A stretch of DNA of 24,909 bases from an uncultured Bacilli bacterium (GTDB lineage Bacteria > Bacillota_I > Bacilli_A > RF39 > UBA660), in contig CALVPO010000005.1 in assembly GCA_944351345.1 (NCBI GenBank), forward strand, positions 1 to 24,909. The letters run 5' to 3'. The translations under genes and the position numbers were made by a program. The notes below the pieces were generated by a model that worked only from the letters and a program-made list of their open reading frames with translations, was not told where the DNA came from and made no database searches. Shown in pieces: positions 1-8,119 of the stretch. Position 1 is the stretch's first letter, and every line of letters begins with the position of its first letter.

Positions 1-228
1 ACCAGTGATACTTCAGGTGGACTAACAGTTGTTTTTGCTATAATTACTTGCGGTATTTATACATTATATTGGTTTTATAAGATGGGTAAAAAACTTGCTG
101 TTGCTGGTAATAAGCAAAATAAGGCTGTTAGTGATAATTCTATTGTTTATTTAGTATTAGGTATCTTTGGTTTTGGTATTGTAAATTATTGCTTGATACA
201 GAACGACTTGAATAAGTTTTCTGAATAA
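1..228 (+). CDS. DUF4234-like membrane protein, C-terminal part
   Basis: This is the 3' end of a gene that begins before the window. Frame 1 is open from base 1 to the TAA at 226-228 and encodes 75 residues. They hold two hydrophobic segments, roughly residues 8-22 and 43-62. The first runs into an IYTLYWFYKMGK stretch. The Tyr-rich membrane segment followed by a Lys/Gly turn, and the second helix after about 20 polar residues, are typical of small DUF4234/TM2-like membrane proteins. Its stop overlaps the ATG of the next gene by one base (TAATG), so the two are probably translationally coupled. The biochemical role is unknown, and the family call rests on pattern recognition only. Confidence 0.6.
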   Translation, partial: TSDTSGGLTVVFAIITCGIYTLYWFYKMGKKLAVAGNKQNKAVSDNSIVYLVLGIFGFGIVNYCLIQNDLNKFSE

Positions 229-602
229 TGAAGAGTAGAGTATTAAAAGTAATATTTATAGTAATATTATTAGTATTAATATTATATGGATATTACTTTT
301 TGAATTTATATTATAATTTTAGTATACCATGTCTATTTAGAGAAGTTACAGGTTATTATTGTCCTGGATGTGGTATTACTAGATGTTTGTTTTCTATAAT
401 TAATGGGAATTTTTATCAGGCGTTTTGTTATAATAGGTTAGTATTTATAAGTTTACCTTTTTTAGGTTTTTATGTTGTTTATAGTATTTATTTATACGTT
501 TTTAATAAGAATGATAAAATTATATGTAGAGTTCCTAAAGTTGTTTGGAATTTATTACTTGTAGTAGTCATTTTATTTGGGGTTGTTAGAAATATATATT
601 AA
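228..602 (+). CDS. DUF2752 family small membrane protein
   Basis: A protein of 124 residues with an N-terminal hydrophobic helix (about 7-28), the motif YYCPGCGITRC near residues 43-53, and two more hydrophobic helices (about 70-90 and 106-120). The CPGCGxTR motif after the first helix defines the DUF2752 family, whose function is not established. The gene starts inside the stop codon of the upstream DUF4234-like gene, so the two form a coupled pair that ends at the hairpin at 603-648. No catalytic residue can be assigned. The paired cysteines could bind metal or form a disulfide, but that is only inference. Confidence 0.8.
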   Translation: MKSRVLKVIFIVILLVLILYGYYFLNLYYNFSIPCLFREVTGYYCPGCGITRCLFSIINGNFYQAFCYNRLVFISLPFLGFYVVYSIYLYVFNKNDKIICRVPKVVWNLLLVVVILFGVVRNIY

Positions 603-648
603 TAAAAGTTGTATAATCAGTCAGAAGATTATACAACTTTTATTTTTT
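603..648 (+). terminator. Rho-independent terminator after the DUF2752 gene
   Basis: A perfect 16-bp inverted repeat (603-618 with 627-642) with an 8-base loop (619-626), followed directly by six T (643-648). The stem starts right after the DUF2752 stop. The left arm's A-run makes it potentially bidirectional. Confidence 0.85.
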
Positions 649-663
649 GGAGTAATTTTTTTA

Positions 664-682
664 TCCAAAATTAATTTTTGGA
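664..682. promoter_or_regulatory. Inverted repeat upstream of the capsule operon (TCCAAAA-N5-TTTTGGA)
   Basis: The arms 664-670 and 676-682 are exact reverse complements around TTAAT. It lies about 100 bp upstream of the first capsule gene and shares the TCCAAA/TTTGGA half-site with the palindrome at 757-770. It could be a regulator site. No T-tract follows, so a terminator is less likely. Confidence 0.3.
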
Positions 683-724
683 ATAAAATTTTATATAAAA
701 AATTAAAAAATATTAATTTTATTG

Positions 725-753
725 TAGACAAACAGTTAATTTTATGTTAGAGT
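725..753 (+). promoter_or_regulatory. Possible sigma-A promoter of the capsule operon
   Basis: TAGACA (725-730) and TAGAGT (748-753) are separated by 17 bp and match the -35 and -10 consensus at 5/6 and 4/6. Transcription would begin near 760, inside the palindrome at 757-770. In DNA this AT-rich, such matches arise often by chance. Confidence 0.3.
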
Positions 754-756
754 AAG

Positions 757-770
757 TTCCAAATTTGGAA
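757..770. promoter_or_regulatory. 14-bp perfect palindrome next to the capsule operon start
   Basis: TTCCAAATTTGGAA is its own reverse complement. It sits just before the purine-rich ribosome binding site (773-779) of the Wzz gene and would overlap the predicted transcription start. This is a good place for a repressor operator. It shares its TCCAAA half-site with 664-682. The regulator is unknown. Confidence 0.4.
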
Positions 771-782
771 GTGGGGGAGAAT

Positions 783-1715
783 ATGGAAGAATTAAATTTA
801 AAAGATTTATTGAATTACTATTTAAAAAAAATACCAATAATTGTTGCTATAACTTTATTATTTTTGATTCTAGGTTATGTCTATATAGAGAAAATTCAAA
901 TACCTATGTATCATGGAACTACAACAATTATATTAGTAGAGAAGCAAGATGAAGATGTAAGTAGTGATGTTACATCAAATGAATTATTAATAAATGAAAA
1001 GTTAGTAGCAACTTATAGTCAAATAGTAAAATCAAGAAGAGTTTTAGATCAAGTAATTGATGACTTGAAATTAAAAGATACTGTTAATGAATTAGCAGAA
1101 AGAATAGAAGTTACATCAGTAAGTGAAACATCTATAATTAAAATAACTGTAAGTGATAGGAGTAATAAAAGAGCTGTTAGAATTGTAAATGAGATTGCTG
1201 ATGTATTTAAGAATGAAGTAACAGAAATATATAATTTAGAAAATGTTTCTGTTGTAGATGAGGCTATAGTAGAGGATAGTCCATATAATGTTAATGTTAT
1301 TAAGCAAATGCTTATATTTGCCCTAGTTGGTATTGTTTTATCATGTGGTATTATTTTTGTAATGTTCTATTTTGATAATACAATTAAGAGTAAAAATGAG
1401 ATAGAAGATAAATTAAAATTAGCTGTATTAGGAGAAATACCAACAGCTAAAAAATTAACTAAGAATAAAAGGAATTTAAAAAGAAAAAAGAAAATAAGTA
1501 ATGAAGATATAAGGGCTAAGGATATTGAAAATAAAGCTTTTGATAATATTGATAATGATATTAACTTAAAAAAAGATATAAAAGATGATACTGTTAATGA
1601 AGAATTATCTGATAATAAAACAAAAAAAGTAGCTACTAAGAAAAAAACTACTACTAAAAAGACTACGACAAAGAAGGCAACTACTAAGAATAAGAAAGAT
1701 GAGGGGGAGGAGTAG
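783..1715 (+). CDS. Wzz/CpsC-type polysaccharide co-polymerase with Lys-rich tail
   Basis: A membrane protein of 310 residues that controls capsule chain length and activates the adjacent tyrosine kinase. It has an N-terminal cytoplasmic stub, a first membrane helix (about 17-34), an extracellular Wzz domain (about 40-173), a second helix (about 176-197), and the juxtamembrane stretch FDNTIKSKNEIEDKLKLAVL typical of Gram-positive CpsC/YveK proteins. Members are usually about 230 residues. This one adds some 85 charged residues ending in KTTTKK-type repeats. ATG 783 is chosen over an in-frame TTG at 765 because GGGGGAG lies just upstream of it. It opens the operon, and its TAG lies one base before the kinase ATG. 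Family call firm; role of the tail unknown. Confidence 0.85.
   Translation: MEELNLKDLLNYYLKKIPIIVAITLLFLILGYVYIEKIQIPMYHGTTTIILVEKQDEDVSSDVTSNELLINEKLVATYSQIVKSRRVLDQVIDDLKLKDTVNELAERIEVTSVSETSIIKITVSDRSNKRAVRIVNEIADVFKNEVTEIYNLENVSVVDEAIVEDSPYNVNVIKQMLIFALVGIVLSCGIIFVMFYFDNTIKSKNEIEDKLKLAVLGEIPTAKKLTKNKRNLKRKKKISNEDIRAKDIENKAFDNIDNDINLKKDIKDDTVNEELSDNKTKKVATKKKTTTKKTTTKKATTKNKKDEGEE
1620..1697 (+). repeat. Low-complexity KTTTKK repeat coding region in the Wzz tail
   Basis: About 26 codons encode a histone-H1-like stretch made almost only of Lys, Thr and Ala with TTKK/TTTKK units. The DNA is a degenerate ACTACTAAGAAA-like repeat, prone to slippage, so its length may vary between strains. Confidence 0.6.
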
Positions 1716-1716
1716 A

Positions 1717-2400
1717 ATGAAAGAATTAATTGTAAGTCGTTATCCTAAATCTTCAGTTGCAGAAGCCATAAAGACTGTTAGAACTAATTTACGTTTTTCT
1801 TCAGTAAATAAAAAAATAAAAACTATTTTAGTTACAAGTTCAATAGCAGGAGAAGGTAAGAGTTTTATATCTGCTAATTTAGCAACTACTTTTGCAACAT
1901 CAAAAGAGAAGGTTTTGTTAATAGATTGTGATTTGAGAAGAGGAAGACAACAAGAATTATTTGGTAATGGTTACTTTTCTAGTTTAGGGTTATCTAATTT
2001 ATTAATTGATGATAATTGGAAGAGAAATTTAAAAAAATATATTCAAAGTACAGAAGTATCTAATTTAGATATTATAACAGTAGGTTCAGTTCCACCTAAT
2101 CCTACTGTGTTATTAGAATCAAAAAAGATGGAAATAGTAATAGAAGAATTAAGAAATAAATATGATGTTATTATTTTTGATGCTCCTCCTGTTGGTGGAC
2201 TTACGGATGCTTTAATCTTGTCAAGGCTTGCTGATACTGTATTAATAGTAGCTATGGCAAAGAAAACAACACTTGAGTTGTTAGAAAATACAAAGAAGGC
2301 TTTAGAAAATGTTAATGCAGTAATTGCTGGGGTTATTTTGAATCGTGTTGAAATGAAAACTAGTAAATATTATAAAAATTATTATTATTATCAGGACTGA
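1717..2400 (+). CDS. CpsD/CapB-type bacterial tyrosine kinase (BY-kinase)
   Basis: A protein of 227 residues. It is a P-loop autokinase that phosphorylates its own C-terminal tyrosines and works with the Wzz protein upstream to control capsule polymerisation and export. Visible features are Walker A GEGKS (45-49), Walker A' VLLIDCDLR (66-74), Walker B VIIFDAPPVGG, and a C-terminal tyrosine cluster (YYKNYYYYQD) that is the expected phosphorylation site. The length is normal for separate-subunit Gram-positive BY-kinases. ATG 1717 is preferred over an in-frame ATG at 1699 because GGGGGAGGAG (about 1703-1712) precedes it and the Wzz stop lies just before. Its TGA overlaps the next ATG by one base. 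The adjacent CpsB phosphatase is its expected antagonist. Confidence 0.92.
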   Translation: MKELIVSRYPKSSVAEAIKTVRTNLRFSSVNKKIKTILVTSSIAGEGKSFISANLATTFATSKEKVLLIDCDLRRGRQQELFGNGYFSSLGLSNLLIDDNWKRNLKKYIQSTEVSNLDIITVGSVPPNPTVLLESKKMEIVIEELRNKYDVIIFDAPPVGGLTDALILSRLADTVLIVAMAKKTTLELLENTKKALENVNAVIAGVILNRVEMKTSKYYKNYYYYQD

Positions 2401-3815
2401 TGAAAGATTTACATTCACATATTTTATATGGTATTGATGACGGTTCTAAAACTTTAGATGAGAGTATAGCAATACTTAGACAAGCATATGATAATGGAGT
2501 TACTGATATAGTATTAACACCACATTATATAAAGAATTCTAAATATAATGCTACTAATCAAGAGAAGAGAAAAATATTAAGAGAATTGAAGAAGGAATTA
2601 GTTAATAATAATATTAATATAAATTTATATTTAGGAAATGAAGTATATATAACTGATGAATCTATTTCTTTACGTAAAGAAATATCTACTATTAACAATA
2701 GTAGATATATACTAATAGAATTACCTTTAAATATTAAATATACTTTGGTAGAGGAAGTAATTAGTAAGTTAAAGGATAAGAAACTTATTCCTGTAATAGC
2801 ACATCCTGAGAGATATATTGCTTATTATAAAGATTATAACTTTTTTAATAAGCTTATAAAAATGGGATGTTTATTACAGGGAAATGTTGGTAGTATTTAT
2901 GGCAGATATGGTAAGAAAAGTAAAAAAATGATAATAGAGCTTTTAAAAAGAGATATGATTTGTTGTTTTGGTAGTGATATCCATCATAGTAGTGATAATA
3001 TTTATTCTAAAAATATATATGAATCTTTATTTAAGATTGTTAGGAGTAAGAGAAAAGTAGATATTTTATTAAATCGTAATGTAGAGTTAATTTTAAATGA
3101 TAAAGATGTAATTAGGAGTGAAGAGATGAATGAGAGTAGTATGCTAGATTTAGAGAATAATGTAGGGGTAAGTAGAGCTAGGGTTACTAGAAAGATAAGA
3201 AGATTATGTTATTTTGGTAGTAAGAGATTATTTGATATTATATGTTCTTTAATTGGGTTGATTATAATTTCACCTATATTTATTCTTATTGGTATACTTA
3301 TTAGATTAGAAGATGGGAAAGCTCCTATATTTAAGCAGGAGAGAATAGGTAAGAATGGTAAAGTATTTAAGTTATATAAATTTAGAAGTATGGTGCCTTA
3401 TGCTGATGATATATTAAAAGAAATGCTTAAGGATCCTAAAGTAAAAAAAGAATATAAGAAAAATATGAAACTTGCTAATGATCCTAGAATTACTAAAGTA
3501 GGTAATATATTAAGAAAAACTTCACTAGATGAATTACCACAACTTATAAATGTATTAAAGGGAGATATGTCATTAATAGGAAATAGGCCATATTTACCTA
3601 GAGAAAAAGAAGATATGGGAGAGTACTATCAAGATATTATTAAGTCTAAACCTGGTATTACAGGTTATTGGCAAGTTAAAGGAAGAAGTAATATTACTTT
3701 TAAAGATAGATTAAAACTAGAGAGTTTTTATTCTAATAATATGAATTTAAAAATGGATATTAAAATATTTTTCTTAACTTTTTATGTAGTGTTATTTGGT
3801 AAAGGGGCAGAGTGA
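2400..3815 (+). CDS. CpsB tyrosine phosphatase fused to CpsE/WcaJ-type sugar-phosphate transferase
   Basis: One reading frame of 471 residues joins two capsule proteins normally encoded separately. Residues 1-240 are a CpsB/CapC PHP-fold manganese phosphatase that dephosphorylates the BY-kinase, with DLHSH (3-7), GIDDG (11-15), TPHY (40-43), E81, AHPERY (134-139) and GSDIHH (191-196). Residues 271-471 are a polyprenyl-phosphate sugar-1-phosphate transferase that starts repeat-unit synthesis, with a membrane segment (281-304), FKLYKFRSM (323-331), SLDELPQL (375-382) and IGNRPYLP (393-400). AGGAG at 3114-3118 lies 7 bases before an in-frame ATG at 3126 (Met243), so the transferase may also be made alone. 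All key residues of both halves appear intact. The fusion may be natural or come from a small indel. Confidence 0.88.
   Translation: MKDLHSHILYGIDDGSKTLDESIAILRQAYDNGVTDIVLTPHYIKNSKYNATNQEKRKILRELKKELVNNNININLYLGNEVYITDESISLRKEISTINNSRYILIELPLNIKYTLVEEVISKLKDKKLIPVIAHPERYIAYYKDYNFFNKLIKMGCLLQGNVGSIYGRYGKKSKKMIIELLKRDMICCFGSDIHHSSDNIYSKNIYESLFKIVRSKRKVDILLNRNVELILNDKDVIRSEEMNESSMLDLENNVGVSRARVTRKIRRLCYFGSKRLFDIICSLIGLIIISPIFILIGILIRLEDGKAPIFKQERIGKNGKVFKLYKFRSMVPYADDILKEMLKDPKVKKEYKKNMKLANDPRITKVGNILRKTSLDELPQLINVLKGDMSLIGNRPYLPREKEDMGEYYQDIIKSKPGITGYWQVKGRSNITFKDRLKLESFYSNNMNLKMDIKIFFLTFYVVLFGKGAE
3114..3128 (+). promoter_or_regulatory. Internal Shine-Dalgarno and in-frame ATG inside the CpsB-CpsE fusion
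   Basis: AGGAG (3114-3118), a 7-base gap, then ATG (3126-3128) in the frame of the fusion, exactly at the boundary between the two domains. It is an ideal start site for a stand-alone sugar transferase of 229 residues. In the +1 frame a TAA lies at 3109-3111, where a separate CpsB gene would be expected to stop. Confidence 0.6.
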
Positions 3816-4930
3816 TGGCTGAACCAATTAGAATAGCTCAAATAATAGGTAAATGGGTTGGTGGTGGAGTAGAAGCTGTTGTTATGAATTATTATAGAAA
3901 TATTGATAGGTCAAAGATTCAATTTGATTTTATATGTGACGATGATTCTACTAATATACCTTATGAAGAAATTGAATCTTTAGGAGGTAGAGTTATATTG
4001 ATACCACCATATCAAAAATTAATATCTTATCAAAAAAAGTTAAGAAAAATATTAAAAGAAAATAATTATAAAATAGTACATTCACATATTAATACTCTAT
4101 CTGTTTTTCCATTATATGCTGCTAAGAAAGTAGGTATACCAATAAGAATTGCTCATAGTCATTCTACTACTAATAAACGTGAATGGAAGAAAAACTTATT
4201 AAAGCAAATATTAAGACCATTCTCTAAAAAATATGCAACTAATTATTTTTGTTGTAGTGAATTAGCAGGAAGATGGTTATTTGGTAATAAAGAGTATGAT
4301 AAGGGTAATGTATATTTATTAAATAATGCTATAGACATAGATAAATTTAAATATAATGAAAAAATAAGAAAAGTAGTTAGGGATGAATTAGGTATTAAAG
4401 ATGATACTTTAGTAATAGGTCATATAGGTAGATTTGTAGAACAAAAGAATCATAGTTTTTTAATAGATATATTTAAGGAAGTACATGATAAAAATAAAAA
4501 TTCTATTCTCATTCTAGTTGGACAAGGTCCTTTAATGGAAAAAATAAAGAATAAAGTAAAGAATTTAAATATTGAAGATAGTGTTATATTTTTAGGACAG
4601 AGAAATGATGCTAATAGGTTATATCAAGCATTTGATATATTCTTACTTCCTAGTCTTTATGAAGGGTTACCAGTAGTAGGTGTAGAGGCTCAGGCATCTG
4701 GATTATTATGTATTTTGTCATCTGCAATGACTAAAGAAACTAAAGTATTAAATAGTACAAAGTTTATATCTTTAGATAATAGTTCTAATGAGTGGGCTAA
4801 TATTTTATTAGATAGTTATAAGAATTATATAAGAAAAGATACTACAAATGAAATATCTAGTAATGGTTTTAATATAAAAGAAGAGGCAATGAAATTAGTT
4901 AGTAAATATATAAGTGTAGTTGGTGGGTGA
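3815..4930 (+). CDS. GT4 family glycosyltransferase (EpsF-like)
   Basis: A protein of 371 residues with the GT-B fold layout. The N-terminal acceptor domain begins RIAQIIGKWVGGGVEAVVMN, where the glycine-rich loop is typical of GT4 capsule transferases. The C-terminal donor domain carries GHIGRFVEQKNH and LPSLYEGLPVVGVEAQASG, the latter containing the E-x7-E nucleotide-sugar motif. It should add a sugar from a nucleotide-sugar donor to the lipid-linked repeat unit at the inner membrane face; donor and linkage cannot be read. ATG 3815 shares a base with the upstream TGA (TGATG), with GGGG seven bases before it. A GTG at 3812 is possible but less likely. The Gly-Gly-Val-Glu loop resembles EpsF of Bacillus-type exopolysaccharide clusters. 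Confidence 0.85.
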   Translation: MAEPIRIAQIIGKWVGGGVEAVVMNYYRNIDRSKIQFDFICDDDSTNIPYEEIESLGGRVILIPPYQKLISYQKKLRKILKENNYKIVHSHINTLSVFPLYAAKKVGIPIRIAHSHSTTNKREWKKNLLKQILRPFSKKYATNYFCCSELAGRWLFGNKEYDKGNVYLLNNAIDIDKFKYNEKIRKVVRDELGIKDDTLVIGHIGRFVEQKNHSFLIDIFKEVHDKNKNSILILVGQGPLMEKIKNKVKNLNIEDSVIFLGQRNDANRLYQAFDIFLLPSLYEGLPVVGVEAQASGLLCILSSAMTKETKVLNSTKFISLDNSSNEWANILLDSYKNYIRKDTTNEISSNGFNIKEEAMKLVSKYISVVGG

Positions 4931-4934
4931 AATA

Positions 4935-6113
4935 ATGAGAAAAAAAGTTGGATTGGTTACATGTTATTTTAAACATAATTATGGTAGTATGTTGCAGGCT
5001 TATGCTACTCAAAAATTTTTAGATAATAATAATATACCAAATGAAACTATCAATATAGATAATAATATAGATTTTTTGAAAGGGAAAAGAAAATATTATT
5101 TATCACAATTAACAAATATTAGGTTTATAAATACAAAGTTTGGAATGATAAAATTAAAATTTGATAAAATGTTAAATAAAAAATTAGCCAAAAATATTAG
5201 TGTGCGTGATAAAAAATATATAGAATTCAAAGAAGAAAATTTTCGGTTAACATTACCATATACAAGTTATAAAGAATTAACGGAATTTTGTAAAAATGAA
5301 TATAGTAGTATTATAGTTGGTAGTGATCAATTATGGTTACCAGTTAATGTTGTTGCCGATTATTATACGTTGAATTGGGTACCTGATAATATAAATAAAA
5401 TTTCATATGCAACATCGTTTGGGGTTTCTTCTATTCCTTGTAAATATAATAAAAAATATAATTATTTTTTAAATCGCATTGATTATTTGTCTATTAGAGA
5501 ATCAAGTGGATTAAAACTTGCCAAGAATATAGCTAATGTTGATGCGAAAATGGTTTGTGATCCTACAATTCTTTTGAATAAGAAGGAATGGGAAAATTTT
5601 TCTAATGGTGATAGAATTGTAAAAGGTAAATATATTTTTTGTTATTTTTTAGGTAATAATATTCAACATAGAAAATTTGCTGAAAAATTAAGAAACAAGA
5701 CAGATTGCAAGATAGTTTCATTAAATCATGCTGATGAATATGTAAAATATTCAGATACATTTGCCGATATAATACTTTATGATATCGGTCCAAAGGAATG
5801 GATTAATTTAATAAGATATGCAGATTATATATGTACTGATTCATTTCATGGCACTGTATTTTCTTTGATATTTAATAAAATTTTCTTTTCTTTTAGAAGA
5901 TATAATTCAAAATCAGTTGGTGAAACTAATTCTAGATTAGATTCTTTATTGAATATTGTTGGTATTTCTAGTGAAAGAATTTTGTCTGGTAATGAGAAAA
6001 TTGATGATGTTATAAATTATGGAATAAATTATAAGCAAGTTAATAAAAATATAGAAAATTTTAGAAATGAATCTAAAGAATGGCTAATAAATGCTATTGT
6101 TAAGGGGGAATGA
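4935..6113 (+). CDS. Polysaccharide pyruvyl transferase family protein (copy 1)
   Basis: A protein of 392 residues of the CsaB/PssM-like pyruvyl-transferase family, which attaches ketal pyruvate from phosphoenolpyruvate to sugars of cell-surface polymers. It shows the N-terminal VGLVTCYFKHNYGSMLQAYA motif, the central VGSDQLW (residues 128-134), DPTILL and, near the C-terminus, the DSFHGT motif (302-307) typical of the family. It is predicted to be cytosolic. ATG 4935 follows a GGTGGGTG site (4922-4929), and a TTG at 4920 in the same frame is less credible. A second, diverged member lies at 10206-11363, so the polymer may carry two pyruvyl groups, or one protein may have another activity. From here to 13227 the DNA has many long A and T runs. 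Confidence 0.85.
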   Translation: MRKKVGLVTCYFKHNYGSMLQAYATQKFLDNNNIPNETINIDNNIDFLKGKRKYYLSQLTNIRFINTKFGMIKLKFDKMLNKKLAKNISVRDKKYIEFKEENFRLTLPYTSYKELTEFCKNEYSSIIVGSDQLWLPVNVVADYYTLNWVPDNINKISYATSFGVSSIPCKYNKKYNYFLNRIDYLSIRESSGLKLAKNIANVDAKMVCDPTILLNKKEWENFSNGDRIVKGKYIFCYFLGNNIQHRKFAEKLRNKTDCKIVSLNHADEYVKYSDTFADIILYDIGPKEWINLIRYADYICTDSFHGTVFSLIFNKIFFSFRRYNSKSVGETNSRLDSLLNIVGISSERILSGNEKIDDVINYGINYKQVNKNIENFRNESKEWLINAIVKGE

Positions 6114-6114
6114 T

Positions 6115-7152
6115 ATGAAAAAAAATAATAAAATTAGTATAATAGTACCAGTATATAATGTTCCTGAAAAATTTTTAAAAAAATGTATTTATAGTCTCAT
6201 TAATCAGACTATGAATGAAATTGAAATCTTATTAATAGATGATGGTACACCAAATACTAGTGGTAAGATATGTGATGAACTTGCAAAAATAGATAATAGA
6301 ATAATAGTAATTCATCAACAAAATAAAGGTTTATGTGGAGCTAGAAATACTGGAATAAAAAATGCAACTGGTGAATGGATTGCTTTTGTTGATGGAGATG
6401 ATTGGGTAGAAAAAGATGCTTATGAAAATTTGTATAACATAGGTGTTAATAATAATGTTGATGTAGTAATGTTTGGATATTCTAAAGATTATCCAAGTAA
6501 TACAGTTGTTATGTATTGTAATAATTATTTAGAAGATAATAAAATATATTCTACAAAAGAAGATATAGAGTATATTCAGAAAATGATATTAAATTATAAT
6601 GCTAATTGTGCTATGGTAACTACTAAATTGATAAAAAGAGAATTGATTGAAAAATATAATATATATTATGATGAAGTATTGCGCCAAGGTGCTGAAGGAA
6701 TAGAGTATAATATAAGATTATTTAATTATGTAAAAAAGGCAATTTTTACTGATAAATATTATTATCATTATATATATAATGATAATTCTATAACAACAGT
6801 TCATAATGAAAAAAATCATATAATGGTTTTGGAATGTTTTAAAAAAATAAAAACAGAAGTTGATTTATCAGATAATGAATTTGCCAAATGGTTTTATAGT
6901 AGGTTAAAACATGTTATTTTAACAACTGCTATAAGTGGATATTTTAGTCCATCAAATTCTGAAAAATATTCTATTCAAAAGAGTAAGTTTAAAAAATATA
7001 TGTCAAATGAATTAGTTGTTGAAGCACTAAATAATAAAAACAATGTTGGTATAGATAATTTTAGAAAATTAACTTTGTTCTTTATAAAAAATAATATGTT
7101 TTTAATAGTTAAAATTATTTCTAAGATAAGAAATATTCAAAAAAGTAAATAG
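6115..7152 (+). CDS. GT2 family glycosyltransferase (copy 1)
   Basis: A protein of 345 residues. The N-terminal GT-A domain has ISIIVPVYN (7-15), the nucleotide-binding IDDG (41-44), the acceptor-side GARNTG (75-80) and the metal-binding DxD-like DGDD (93-96). The C-terminal 200 residues are variable, as expected when acceptor specificity lies there. It should transfer one sugar onto the growing lipid-linked repeat unit. ATG 6115 lies just after the upstream TGA (6111-6113) with AAGGGGGA about four bases before it, so it is preferred over an in-frame TTG at 6091. It is followed ten bases later by a second GT2. Confidence 0.88.
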   Translation: MKKNNKISIIVPVYNVPEKFLKKCIYSLINQTMNEIEILLIDDGTPNTSGKICDELAKIDNRIIVIHQQNKGLCGARNTGIKNATGEWIAFVDGDDWVEKDAYENLYNIGVNNNVDVVMFGYSKDYPSNTVVMYCNNYLEDNKIYSTKEDIEYIQKMILNYNANCAMVTTKLIKRELIEKYNIYYDEVLRQGAEGIEYNIRLFNYVKKAIFTDKYYYHYIYNDNSITTVHNEKNHIMVLECFKKIKTEVDLSDNEFAKWFYSRLKHVILTTAISGYFSPSNSEKYSIQKSKFKKYMSNELVVEALNNKNNVGIDNFRKLTLFFIKNNMFLIVKIISKIRNIQKSK

Positions 7153-7162
7153 GAGGTATTTT

Positions 7163-8104
7163 ATGAAGTATTCGATTATAATTCCTTTTTACAATGCAGA
7201 AAAGTATTTATCTGAATGTATTGAAAGTATTTTAAATCAAACTTATAAAAATTTTGAATTGATTTTAGTAAATGATGGTTCAACGGATTCTAGTGCTAAA
7301 ATTTGTGAAAAATTTCAAAGTATAAGTAGTAATATTTTTTTATATAACCAAGAAAATAAAGGAGTATCTTCTGCAAGAAATTTTGGAATAAAAAATGCAA
7401 CTGGTGATATGATTGTTTTTATTGATTCTGATGATGTTTGTAATGAGAAAATGTTAGATATTATAAATAAGAAAGTATCTAAAAATGCTATTTTGGTTTT
7501 TGGATATGGAAAATGGTATAAAAATTGTATTATTAATGTAGTAAATGTTGATAATAAAGTAAAATTAAATAGAAAAAATTTAAATTTTATGTATGATTTT
7601 TTTTCAGACAATTATTATGGTGGCTTTTTGTGGAACAAAGTATTTGAAAAAAAAATTATTGATAAGTTTAATATTAGATTTTGTGAAAATTTAAATTTTT
7701 GTGAGGATATGGTTTTTGTTTCAGATTATTTAGATCATATTGAAAAGATAAAGTATATTGATAAAAATTTATATTTATATAGACAACGTAAAAGTAGTGT
7801 ATCAAATAATTTATTAACTAAAAAAAATTCTAATATAGTATTTGCATATGATTTATTATATAAAAAATATAATAAAAATTTAAATTTAGCTTATTTTTTT
7901 GGATATAGATATTTAATTTGTTATTATAAATTTAAAAAATTTATTTCTAAAAATAAAGTAAATAATGAAATTTTAAAATTAGAAAAAAGTATATTATCAA
8001 AAAAGTCCTTTAGTGAAAAAATTAAATTTTTAATAATTAAGCATTTTCATTTATTATATTATTTTACTAACAAAAATAAAAATGTGAAAAATCTTTTTGA
8101 TTAA
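7163..8104 (+). CDS. GT2 family glycosyltransferase (copy 2)
   Basis: A protein of 313 residues of the GT-A fold. It shows YSIIIPFYN (3-11), VNDGS (36-40), SSARNFG (69-75) and DSDD (88-91), followed by the GGFLWNKVFEK and CEDMVFVSDY segments common in capsule GT2 enzymes. ATG 7163 has a strong AGGAGG (7152-7157) upstream. The very AT-rich C-terminal half codes for a Lys/Phe/Tyr-rich tail of basic helices that may sit on the membrane. Sugar donor unknown. Confidence 0.88.
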   Translation: MKYSIIIPFYNAEKYLSECIESILNQTYKNFELILVNDGSTDSSAKICEKFQSISSNIFLYNQENKGVSSARNFGIKNATGDMIVFIDSDDVCNEKMLDIINKKVSKNAILVFGYGKWYKNCIINVVNVDNKVKLNRKNLNFMYDFFSDNYYGGFLWNKVFEKKIIDKFNIRFCENLNFCEDMVFVSDYLDHIEKIKYIDKNLYLYRQRKSSVSNNLLTKKNSNIVFAYDLLYKKYNKNLNLAYFFGYRYLICYYKFKKFISKNKVNNEILKLEKSILSKKSFSEKIKFLIIKHFHLLYYFTNKNKNVKNLFD

Positions 8105-8119
8105 TAGGTGGTGTTATTT

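Noticed and set aside
1620..1697. CRISPR-like or minisatellite repeat array
   Set aside because: The repeat is a short low-complexity codon repeat inside the Wzz reading frame, without spacers.
7315..7611. Antisense reading frames inside capsule and sufS genes (also 5602-5793, 8575-8850, 12684-12875, 23224-23493, 23851-24045)
   Set aside because: They lie opposite strongly supported genes, lack ribosome sites and show no family motifs; such frames arise by chance in this composition.
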